DNA from: Spirodela intermedia
Taxonomy: Eukaryota; Streptophyta; Magnoliopsida; Alismatales; Araceae
Direction: 5' to 3'
Length of the DNA: 64,000 nucleotides
Assembly: GCA_902729315.2 (NCBI GenBank)
Contig: LR746281.1
Coordinates: 3,594,501-3,658,500 of the forward strand
Shown here piece by piece: positions 37,734 through 46,070 of this stretch. The notes beneath the pieces are model-generated. The model had not been told where the DNA came from and did not search any database. It saw nothing but the letters and a program-made list of their open reading frames with translations. Positions within the stretch are counted from its first letter, which is position 1. Every line of letters starts with the position of its first letter. A program made the position numbers and the translations under genes.

Positions 37734-39983
37734 TCATTTTTTTACACCCACTGGAATCACTTTCCTTCCATCCGTCTCTTCAATGTCACTCTTCAAGCCT
37801 CCACCAGCCAGTTCCAACAACAAATCTTTGGCTTTCTGAGTGTCACTACCATCTCCAGCAGGCAACAAATTTGTATTCTTCTTGTAGTTCCAAACAAGCA
37901 ACGAAATATAATCTTGTGGTGTTAGAAGACCCTGTTCCCGGAGGGCATTCAGCTGCTCTTCCAGAGCTCTAGGGTTCTGAAGCTTTATGTACTCCAACAA
38001 GATCTTCTCATGATCTGGCCTCCAGCCACTTGGAAAAGGAGTATAATCCGTATCTGGAACCAGAGACATACGGGTGTAATGCAGCCCATCAATGGAGTCC
38101 ACTAGACCCATTCTCAGCAAGTTGTGATACTCTGGTGACTGCCCCTTCTTGTCTTTTAATGGCCGGCTGAGGTTCCTTGAAGCAATTTTATAAACCTTTG
38201 CTCTTGACCGCAGTTTATATTTGGCAGCATAAAGCTTAGCCAGAGACCCTCTAATGATGTAAGAACAAAAGTTCACGACCTTCTTACGATTATCTGCATA
38301 TCTGTACCATTCGGCCATGGTGCACAGAAACTTGTTCATCTGAGCATTAGTGTGGGCCTGAGTAGCATGGAACATTCGGAAACATGGTTGTGGGTCAGGA
38401 TCCCTGTCACCCTTCAAAAACTCCAACTTCCGAAACTGCTTGATGCACTGCCTCAAGCTAGCCGAAACTGATAAAAGCGTACCTACACCCTTCTCACTGA
38501 TGATCTTGCCTCCTGTTGCAGTGTACCTCAGTGTCGGGTACACCACACGACGGCAGAGCACATGGTCCAGGAACATTATACCCTTGGTGATGTGTTCAAT
38601 GGGAAGGCTCTCATTGTCCATCTTGAGAGAATACTTCTGGTCACAGAAGTCAATCAGCTGCTTCCTTAGCGTGGCAGCATCAGCCCTCGGCCCCCTCACA
38701 CCAATTAAAATATGCCCACCATAGCGTACGAAATCCACCTTCCGAGTCTTGTCAGGCCCACTCGTGGGGACAAACTCTGGCCATGAGGTGTTTCCATGCT
38801 CTCGCTCCCCTCCTTCTGGGTCCTCACTGTTCCATATAACATCCGTCTTAGATGGATGGTAGAACTCCTTAATCTTCTCTTCCATCCATTGGTCCAGTTC
38901 ATCGAGCACAACATTCACCAGCAAAGGGCTGAGTACTCCACAGTGCCCCCAATTGGGCAGCTTCTCTGCCTCCTCTGGTGCGAACCCGAAGAACGACTGT
39001 AACCAGTAGGGATCCGGCTTTGGCTCGTCCTCCGCCAGCACCTTCTTCTTCTGGTATTTTCTCTTCTTCCTCTTCTTCCTAAGAGCTTCCTCATCATCTG
39101 GGCGCCCGGTGATCACCGGCGTCACAAGAGCTGATTTAATTAAATCCACAACTTTCTTATCCCTGACATCTCTCAACAGCGCATTAATCACAAGACCCAC
39201 ATTTGCCCCATCGAGAAGAGTACTCACATCCGCCTTCATATACCAAAGGTACCCCGCGAAGCTCCGTCGAATTACTCTGATCACGGTATGAGCGGTGCGC
39301 CCCGGCCGAAAGGCAAAGGACTTCTGGGAGAACCGCGCCTCGTAGATGGGCTCGAGGATCATGAGCAGGACCTCCTGGACGATCCGGTCCTGGAACGGCG
39401 GCGGCTGGGAGGTGGTGAGCAGGATGCGGATCTTCCTCTTGGAGAGAGCCTCGAGGTCGGTCTTGTCCCTAGGGGACCTTACGTGGAACTCCAACCGAGA
39501 GCCCCAGCGGAAGCGGCCGTCGAGAACCGCATTGCGGAGGGCGAGGAGGCCTTCGAGAGCATGAGGAGGGATGGTGTTCTTGGGGACGTAGGAACCGGTA
39601 TCGTCGGCAGCGACCTTCTGATAGGCGATGACCCAGAGCTCGAGGCGGCGTAGGTAGGAGGTGACGTTGGTGATCGTTTGGCCGGGGTCCCGGAAGCTGT
39701 CGATCCACAGAGACGAGCAGATGGCTATCCCATCCTCCTTGATCAGAGAGGAGGGATCCACGGAAGCACCGGCCGCGGCAGAGGACCAGGTGAGATCCCG
39801 AGGATGATGTCGCTGGAACCTCGGCGGCGGCGGCGGCGGCAGCTGCGGTGGCTGAACTGTAGAAAGAGGGGAGAGGAACCGCCTAGGGATCTTAAGGAAC
39901 GGCACACGAAAGCAGTCCATGGGAGAGCGCCTTGAGCGATCGCGGAGGCTCCATCGGAGGGCGGTGAGGGAGCTCCGATGCAT
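37734..39983 (-). CDS. NMAT2: Nuclear-encoded mitochondrial group II intron maturase, nMAT2-like
   Basis: Splicing cofactor for mitochondrial group II introns; Arabidopsis nMAT2 acts on transcripts such as cox2 and nad1. The gene is intronless and encodes 749 residues from the ATG at 39983, close to the Arabidopsis length. Further-upstream in-frame codons are not ATG. The N-terminus is rich in R, S, L and P with few acids, fitting a mitochondrial targeting peptide. An RT-like domain spans about residues 190-450: the RT3 block at 250 (KADVSTLLDG), GVLSPLLVNVVLDELD as RT4, and YGGH at 421-424 where active maturases have YADD. A basic KKRKKRKYQKKK insert sits before RT4. Maturase domain X covers about 500-620. 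No endonuclease domain follows, as in type I nMATs. RT activity is predicted lost. The nMAT2 rather than nMAT1 assignment is from memory. Confidence 0.85.
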   Translation of the reverse strand: MHRSSLTALRWSLRDRSRRSPMDCFRVPFLKIPRRFLSPLSTVQPPQLPPPPPPRFQRHHPRDLTWSSAAAGASVDPSSLIKEDGIAICSSLWIDSFRDPGQTITNVTSYLRRLELWVIAYQKVAADDTGSYVPKNTIPPHALEGLLALRNAVLDGRFRWGSRLEFHVRSPRDKTDLEALSKRKIRILLTTSQPPPFQDRIVQEVLLMILEPIYEARFSQKSFAFRPGRTAHTVIRVIRRSFAGYLWYMKADVSTLLDGANVGLVINALLRDVRDKKVVDLIKSALVTPVITGRPDDEEALRKKRKKRKYQKKKVLAEDEPKPDPYWLQSFFGFAPEEAEKLPNWGHCGVLSPLLVNVVLDELDQWMEEKIKEFYHPSKTDVIWNSEDPEGGEREHGNTSWPEFVPTSGPDKTRKVDFVRYGGHILIGVRGPRADAATLRKQLIDFCDQKYSLKMDNESLPIEHITKGIMFLDHVLCRRVVYPTLRYTATGGKIISEKGVGTLLSVSASLRQCIKQFRKLEFLKGDRDPDPQPCFRMFHATQAHTNAQMNKFLCTMAEWYRYADNRKKVVNFCSYIIRGSLAKLYAAKYKLRSRAKVYKIASRNLSRPLKDKKGQSPEYHNLLRMGLVDSIDGLHYTRMSLVPDTDYTPFPSGWRPDHEKILLEYIKLQNPRALEEQLNALREQGLLTPQDYISLLVWNYKKNTNLLPAGDGSDTQKAKDLLLELAGGGLKSDIEETDGRKVIPVGVKK

Positions 39984-40879
39984 CTGAGGAAGAGGAGACA
40001 ACTCCGAAGCAGAGATCGATGCTCATTCCGCCATTCCCTCTCGGTGACGCCGGCGAGAAGGGGGGGAGGGAAGGACGACGACCACGTAGAAGAGAGCGAC
40101 GATGGAAGGAAGAGGGTTTTCTCCAGGGCTTAACGAAGCATCTCATCCTCGTAACTTCAGAGTACAGCTCCTCCCCCAATTACTTGCTTTTGCCTCTTTC
40201 TATTCCTAGAATCCATTCCCCCACTGACCCCGGGCTTCTGGGCTTTACCTTTTCGACAATAAAAAGTAGCCCAATAACTCAACCCGGCCCACACACGTTT
40301 TCCTTATTGGGCTACACATAAGCAGACTCCTAAGTCGGGAAGGCCAGGCCAGCCCACTACTCGTTCCCCGCAGACAATGCACCCGCAGTCCTCCCGTAGC
40401 TTAACGGGAATCGTAACATCCATCCAAAACTCAGAATTTACAAAAAGAATTGAGGCTAAGAGCTCTTAAATTACGTAGAAATTTCAGAAGAGGACCTCCA
40501 ACCCACCAAATCAATGATTGCGAGAGACCAAACGCCGTTGACATTTGACCCGTGCGTCAACATTTGGGCTCCCACTGACCTCCTCGCCTACGTCTCCTTG
40601 CATGCACATGTCCGTCTATTTTTTTTTTATTATTATTATTATTTATTTTAATCATTTATTTATGATGTCTTATTATTTTCTTAATTATCTGTTTTCATTT
40701 AATATTTTAGTATTTTTGTTTGTTGATATAAAATGGGGAGATAGAGAGAGAGAGAGAGAGTTGGGGTGATCATCTGTGGGATAATCCGGCGAGCCGTGAT
40801 GCACGCGGGTCCGTTAAAGGCCCTGTCGCTATTGAGGCCGACGATTTTCAACAGAGGACACCGTCAGAGCCCAATGGTG

Positions 40880-40882
<3 letters not shown>

Positions 40883-40922
<40 letters not shown>
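40883..40922 (+). repeat. (CT)20 microsatellite
   Basis: Perfect CT dinucleotide run about 0.9 kb upstream of the maturase ATG. On the coding strand it is a GAGA tract of the type bound by plant BPC proteins. Confidence 0.95.
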
Positions 40923-40923
<1 letters not shown>

Positions 40924-41405
40924 GACTTGATCGAGGACACGTCAAAGTACGCCATTAGATAACCGGTCAGGATTGGCTAGGTCAACCCGCCCTTTGTTCT
41001 GGGCTCGTGCGCCGTGAGTTGACGCGAGATTCGCGCAGGTCTTAACCACACGAGTTAATTGAAATTCGTAATAAAGCGGGGGTTTCTATTAAGTTGAGCC
41101 ACTTTGTCCAGGCTAAATTGTAATTAGGCCTCGCACGGGCCGCCGCCTCCCCGGCCCGGTCTTGACGCGGTAGAGCCGGGTTAGTGGACGTTATTTTATT
41201 TCACAGGACAATAAAAAATTACAATTTCTTGTGGGGCTTTGCCACAAAAACCCCTAATATAAGCTTCTCTATGAGAGAACCACAAGATGCAACGCTGTAG
41301 GGTGGGGGCCTTTCTGTAATTACGCGCGACGAACTAAAGGAGTTTACTCTCATGCACAAGCTTCATAGGGGTTTAAGCGCAAAAATGAAAATCCCAGAAG
41401 AGTAC

Positions 41406-41431
<26 letters not shown>
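41406..41431 (+). repeat. (GA)13 microsatellite
   Basis: Perfect GA run just 3' of the CLRERL-motif gene's stop codon. Confidence 0.95.
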
Positions 41432-41436
<5 letters not shown>

Positions 41437-41449
41437 CAGATAGAGGGAG

Positions 41450-42382
41450 TCAACGGAACCTACCAAAGTCCGCGATCTTCCTGGACCGGTTGGGACACAG
41501 CGACGCCGGCGGCCCTCCGCCGCTGCCAGAGGGGCGGCGCCGCCGGTGGCCGAGGGCGGCGCCGCCCCGTAGGTCGCTGGAGACCCCTACCACCGTCGCC
41601 GCCGGCGCCGTCCCGGGGTCCCTCTGCCGCGGATTGGGCCTGACCAAGGGGCTGAGGCAGACGGCGAACCCCGCCATGGCCCGGCCGGCGGATGGCACCA
41701 CGGCCTTCCGGATCGGCGTCGGCATCGCCCGCGGCAACTCGTTCGACGACGACTCGGGCGAGCAGTCGCTCCCCGATCCTGCCGAGTCGCGGCCTTCTTC
41801 TTCTTCCCTCGCCGGGGACATCCCGCGGCCGTGGCACCACAGCTGATCTCCCCCCCGCCGCCGCCGCCGCCGCCGCATCACCGCGCTGTTCTCCGCCGAT
41901 TCCGCGGCGGGGAGGCAAGAGCTGTGCTGCTGCTGGTGCTTCTTCCTCTGCCATGGTAGCAGCGCGGCCAGCCAGGAGGTCGACCCCGGCCCGGGGGTGG
42001 AAACCGCGCAGCCCTGATCGGCCACCTTCTCAGATCTGGAATTCTGGCCGCCGGCACCGAAGAGGGTGGAGAAGATGGAGAAGCTCGCCGCTTCCGATGA
42101 GGATGGCCCGCCCAGCGGGGTCCCGTAGAACAGGGCCGGCCGGCTCCGGCGACATCCCCCCCGGCGGACGTTGGCGGAGAAATCGGGGTCCCAGGAGCAG
42201 ACGGGGGCGTAGGGGGAGGCCGATCGGGGCACCGCTGGAGGGGACGGGGGCTTCCACGGGGCCTCCGGCGGGTGCTCGAAGAACGCCGACCGGACGGCGA
42301 CAAGGGCTTCGAGGCGCTCCCGCAGGCACACGGCGCAGACGCCGCCGCCCAACTCCTGCGCGTGCTGCCTGCATCTCGTCAT
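41450..42382 (-). CDS. Plant-specific protein of unknown function with N-terminal Cys/His CLRERL motif
   Basis: Single exon, 310 residues, ATG at 42382. I recognise it as a plant-only family without an established function. The N-terminus has C4-x2-H7 and C16-x2-C19 inside CRQHAQELGGGVCAVCLRERL, a possible metal-binding module resembling the N-terminus of OCTOPUS-related proteins. Conserved blocks follow: RSASPYAP, RRSRPALFYGTP, FSIFSTLFG, CHGRGMSP, MAGFAVCLSPLVRPNP and the C-terminal CPNRSRKIADFGRFR. The terminal block matches the family's usual end, so the TGA at 41450 looks genuine although a GTAGGT donor-like word overlaps it. The rest is low-complexity P/S/A/G. The gene is extremely GC-rich, with many antisense shadow ORFs. 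Two overlapping short upstream ORFs precede the ATG. Confidence 0.85.
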   Translation of the reverse strand: MTRCRQHAQELGGGVCAVCLRERLEALVAVRSAFFEHPPEAPWKPPSPPAVPRSASPYAPVCSWDPDFSANVRRGGCRRSRPALFYGTPLGGPSSSEAASFSIFSTLFGAGGQNSRSEKVADQGCAVSTPGPGSTSWLAALLPWQRKKHQQQHSSCLPAAESAENSAVMRRRRRRRGGDQLWCHGRGMSPAREEEEGRDSAGSGSDCSPESSSNELPRAMPTPIRKAVVPSAGRAMAGFAVCLSPLVRPNPRQRDPGTAPAATVVGVSSDLRGGAALGHRRRRPSGSGGGPPASLCPNRSRKIADFGRFR

Positions 42383-42429
42383 CCCCGCCGCAGCAGCTCG
42401 GACCCGCCTACTCTCCTCCCCTCCGCCAT
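42379..42429 (-). promoter_or_regulatory. Upstream ORF 2 (16 codons), stop overlapping the main start as ATGA
   Basis: ATG at 42429 begins MAEGRRVGGSELLRRG. Its TGA (42381-42379) overlaps the main ATG (42382-42380) in ATGA. Together with uORF 1, the three frames are chained by overlapping stop/start codons. Confidence 0.5.
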
Positions 42430-42452
42430 CACAAGGGATCCCCGAGCAACAT
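42429..42452 (-). promoter_or_regulatory. Upstream ORF 1 (7 codons) before the CLRERL-motif gene
   Basis: ATG at 42452 encodes MLLGDPL and a TGA. The stop overlaps the next upstream ATG as TGATG at 42431-42427. It is upstream of the main ATG in the likely 5' UTR; the transcript start is not known. Confidence 0.5.
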
Positions 42453-42605
42453 GCCGATAAGCAAGAAGCCTATGAGAAACCCCCTCCCCTCTCGCTGTCT
42501 CTCGCTGGCTCGCTCTCGCTTTCTTCGCGGTTCCCGTCGACACGGCTGAAGCGCGTTGCCCCGGAGGAGGAAGAGCAAGTCGAAGGGAACTTTCTCAACC
42601 TCTTC

Positions 42606-42613
42606 TTATTTAA
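42606..42613 (-). promoter_or_regulatory. Weak TATA-like candidate for the CLRERL-motif gene
   Basis: TTAAATAA-type word on the minus strand about 225 bp upstream of the main ATG. If used, both uORFs would be in the transcript. Confidence 0.3.
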
Positions 42614-43147
42614 GGACCCTCTGATGGATGGGCAGTTGGACGAAGAACAAGCTGACAATCGGGGTAGGCTTATTTCCACGCTATTTCATTCAAACATTGC
42701 GGGGGCCGCAGCTATAGTTTATGCGGGAGAATGACGCCACCTCCACGTACACACAGAAATACGACTCCCTCATCTTTTCACCTCTAAAACCTTCTCGCAG
42801 ACGCCCAAGAACCCGTGTCCCGCCGGAGAGAGAAGGGGGGGGGACAGTGGACAGCGCCGGCCAAGTGCGTCCATCCACCCCGCCATCGCCGCCGCGGCCG
42901 TCGCCGTCGCCGTCTTCTTACTCACATGATGCCCAAGGCAGGCATCATGCTGTTTGTTGGCTCTTCTCTTTTTTTGTCGTGACTGTGCGTGATCAAAACA
43001 TTTCTCAAACTAAAACTACGAATCAAATAAACTAAGATTGTAAGATTATTAAACTCCGGAAGACGCGAAAGGGATTGTACCCACCCACACACACACACAG
43101 GCATCATGGTCACTAACATGGATGGCTAGTAGGGTGGGTCGCTAAAA

Positions 43148-43149
<2 letters not shown>

Positions 43150-43184
<35 letters not shown>

Positions 43185-43185
43185 G
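43150..43185 (+). repeat. (GAT)12 microsatellite
   Basis: Perfect trinucleotide GAT run about 270 bp 3' of the HAD phosphatase stop. It produces artificial poly-D and poly-M ORFs. Confidence 0.95.
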
Positions 43186-43454
43186 GGAGACAAAACGTGT
43201 GGATTGCATTTTCCTTTTGCCGCAGTTCAATCGCGTACAGTTTGTGACGGGAACGAGGAAGCCGCTCATTTTCGAAACGCACTCTCACAAGTGTACCACT
43301 CCACATATATCGATCATCGTCGGATCATCATGAGTGTGCTGCCGCCGCTTATTTGACGAAGGTTATCCTGAAATGTCAGACTCAAGGGTTTTCATCATCT
43401 TTCTCTGTTTTTCTAAATATCTATCTGTGAGCGAAGATGTTACCTACCTAGCCT

Positions 43455-44467
43455 TCACAGCGCGACTGTTCTGGTAGCTGCTCTCGCCGCCTCCTCCTCC
43501 AGTGCCATCCACAGGTTTGGATCCTCGTAGTCTTTTATAAGCAAAGTGGCTCCCGCCCCCCTCAACAACTCCGGTGGGTTTCCGGTTGTCAGGCCAACGA
43601 CGGGCATCCCGGCTGCCACGCCAGCTTTTATCCCAGAGACAGAATCCTAAAAAATAATAAAAATAATAAAAATAAATAAATAAATAAGAAGAAAAGAAAC
43701 AGGGGAATGGGGATTTCATCATTTACTGAGAAGAGGGCTAACCTCAAAGACAAAAGTATGGTGTGGGGACGCTCCCAGGCCCTTGAGGGCTTTCAAGTAA
43801 GGATCAGGATATGGTTTTGCTCTCTCGCATTCGCTTCCAATCACGAGCAGATCAAAGAAGTCAGACAAGCCGAGCATGGAGATCATGAGCTCGGCATTCT
43901 CTCTGGGAGCATTAGTCACTGCTGCACGCTTTAGTGCACGCTCCTTGATCCATTTGCACAACTTGTGAATGCCATCTACAGGTTTTAATTTCTCTGAAAC
44001 CAATCTGTACAACCAACTCTATCATTTTTCTCATCCATACTTGTTATGTACAATTAACATGTGATCTGAGTAAGTTTCGAGTGAGTAGTTCAAAAGTACC
44101 TTCGATACATGACTTCTTTATCATCCATAAACTTCATGGCTTTCTGTTGATCCCAGTCTGGGAACAGGAAGCTAGCAATATCTTGGTTGTGCTTGCCAGC
44201 AATATATTTCACAAAAAATTCCTCCGTGATCGGCACGCCATTATTGTAACCAATCTGAAAGTATATTTTTCGTGCAGGGTCAAGGCTGTGGCATACGGTC
44301 AACAAAGAGAGGAAGAAAACTAGACTCTCTGATGGAGCCAAGAAGAAAACTCTACCTCCTGAAGCAACTCACGGAATGCAAAGTAATGGATGGGATCTGA
44401 GTCACACAGAGTTCCATCGATGTCAAATAATACTGCTTCAAGAGGCGCAATTGTAGCGAGGAAGCAT
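43455..44467 (-). CDS. SGPP: HAD-superfamily sugar-phosphate phosphatase, Sgpp-like (first exon not assigned)
   Basis: Cytosolic haloacid dehalogenase-type phosphatase like Arabidopsis Sgpp, which dephosphorylates small sugar phosphates. Exons 44356-44467, 44100-44254, 43743-44004 and 43455-43646 join in frame with GT-AG introns. Motif I is LFDIDGTLCDSDP, motif II AAVTNAP, the motif III lysine lies in ERAKPYPDPY, and motif IV is VFEDSVSGIKAG. The cap region has GVPITEEFFV and IAGKHN. The end reads IKDYEDPNLWMALEEE...TVAL with TGA at 43455; another frame of the same exon gives a misleading YQNSRAVKAR end. The visible 239 residues are nearly full length. The 44467 exon begins in mid-codon (phase 2), so an ATG exon lies upstream. 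An ATG at 46029 starting MNAGPGESS is a candidate, but no good donor follows it. Confidence 0.88.
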
Positions 44468-46070
44468 CTGTTAATGGCCCAAATTAAAAACCTAAACTAT
44501 AAGCCATCTTAAAGCAATGGTGTCTGAAAATTAAAATGGTAAATTCAATAAATATCTCTTAACAAAGAAAAAGCATAGTAGAATATTTTAATGGCGCACA
44601 AAACACAAGGAGAAGAATGTGAGAATCATTTTTCTCCATTTCAGAGACATGCAGATAACCTGGATGGAAAAAATTGCCAACATGTTCTTAAACATTGATA
44701 CGTTGAAAGTTGATTGTGGATCGGGGATAGAGACGCAATGCTAGGAAATGTTTGGTAGATAATTTGGGAGAAGAAATTATGAGCGGAATTTCAAGAAACT
44801 ATTGACAGATCAGTATATTTTCCTTTCTTGTGAACATTAATAGACAAAGATATACTGTTGAATCCAGATATACTAAAGAAAAATTAGAATTACTCAAAGT
44901 CAAACAGAATGCCAAAGCTATGAAAAATAAGGCACAGCATGATTTTAACAGCAACTGGGTTTCAATTTTCAGTTATATTTTGCATAACGCCGAAACATGA
45001 GATCTTTACTTCTGGCACCATCTGGTGGGCATCGATTTCGGGCATTTGAAAAAGAAAGCTTCCACATCTCTGGAAAAATTTCCGCTAGATCAGTATCCCT
45101 ATCTCCAAAATTTAGATTGTAGCGATTTAGACGTCAATATCCGCTCACCCCACGTAATTACTACCGAGCAAGGTAACAGAAGTTCAACTGAAGGAGATTG
45201 AACCTATTTGATGAAAAAATAGTTTGACGAACAACACTAAGTGTTCCTCGTGACGTAAGACTTGACGCTTTATCAGATTCTTGAAAATGTGAGTTATGGA
45301 ATTACAGTTGGTAAAAGGTCATTTAAGATAATTAGGCCATGAAGTCATAATGGCTCCTAAATTCCAGAGGAGAAGACACTGTGTAGCAAAGAATGGATGG
45401 CAAGAAAATCGTTTCTCTGCATTTAAAGTAAATTACCATGTTTATACAAAATTCCGTTAAAAACTACACGAGATGAAAAGAAAGAAAAGAATCCTAGTGG
45501 CTTTCCAAACGGCAGCCAGATCGATTCCCCCCATGCGAGCAGAAGTCGGCCAAGAATTTCGCAATCCATGATCAATGACAAGTTGATCGACCTCAGGGGA
45601 AGTAAACAATAAGATAAGAAGGAAATTGGCAAACGCATTCCCGAATTTCAACATGCAGAACTGGTTCCAGCGGCAAAAAATGAGGCCCTCTCCGACGACA
45701 ACAGAAGAAGGAGAAACAATAACCAGACGACTCAACATCATGACTCAAAATCATCATTCGTGTCGACCGTCCCCTTCAGATCGGAGCATGGAAAAAACCA
45801 GCGACCGAACAAGAGAAATAAGAAACGTCACCTCTCCGTCGCGTCTGTCGGCATATTCCGATCTGTCAAACGAGTCCCAAACCTAATGCTGCCGCTACCA
45901 AGGATGGTCGGCGATCTTCCTTACGTTCAGAGATCCCTCCCCTTCCCTTCTGTCTGCTGCTGCAGACAAGATCTAGACGGAGGAGACGCAGGGGAAGAGA
46001 GCGGAGGACTCGCCGGGGCCTGCGTTCATCAAAGAGAAGATTCTTGGAATCTGCTCCACCCACTTCCCGT
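44468..46070 (-). other. Probable first intron and 5' region of the Sgpp-like gene
   Basis: No exon with a matching phase and a strong donor was found. The higher-GC block at 45.87-46.07 kb looks like a 5' UTR or first-exon region. TTTATTATGT-type AT-rich sequence begins beyond it. Confidence 0.35.

Larger units (their letters stand above)
39984..41448. other. Upstream region of the maturase gene with microsatellites
   Basis: No ORF is supported. The region holds (GA)n at 40744-40760, (CT)20 at 40883-40922, (GA)n at 41406-41431 and an ATT-repeat near 40627. TTGAC cores occur near 40.54-40.56, 40.94, 40.98 and 41.02 kb. Confidence 0.5.

Noticed and set aside
43147-43356. Poly-Asp and poly-Met ORFs
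   Set aside because: Products of the (GAT)12 microsatellite.
43444-43722. Minus ORF ending YQNSRAVKAR as the phosphatase C-terminus
   Set aside because: Shifted frame; the correct frame from the acceptor at 43646 gives DSVSGIKAG and ends at 43455.
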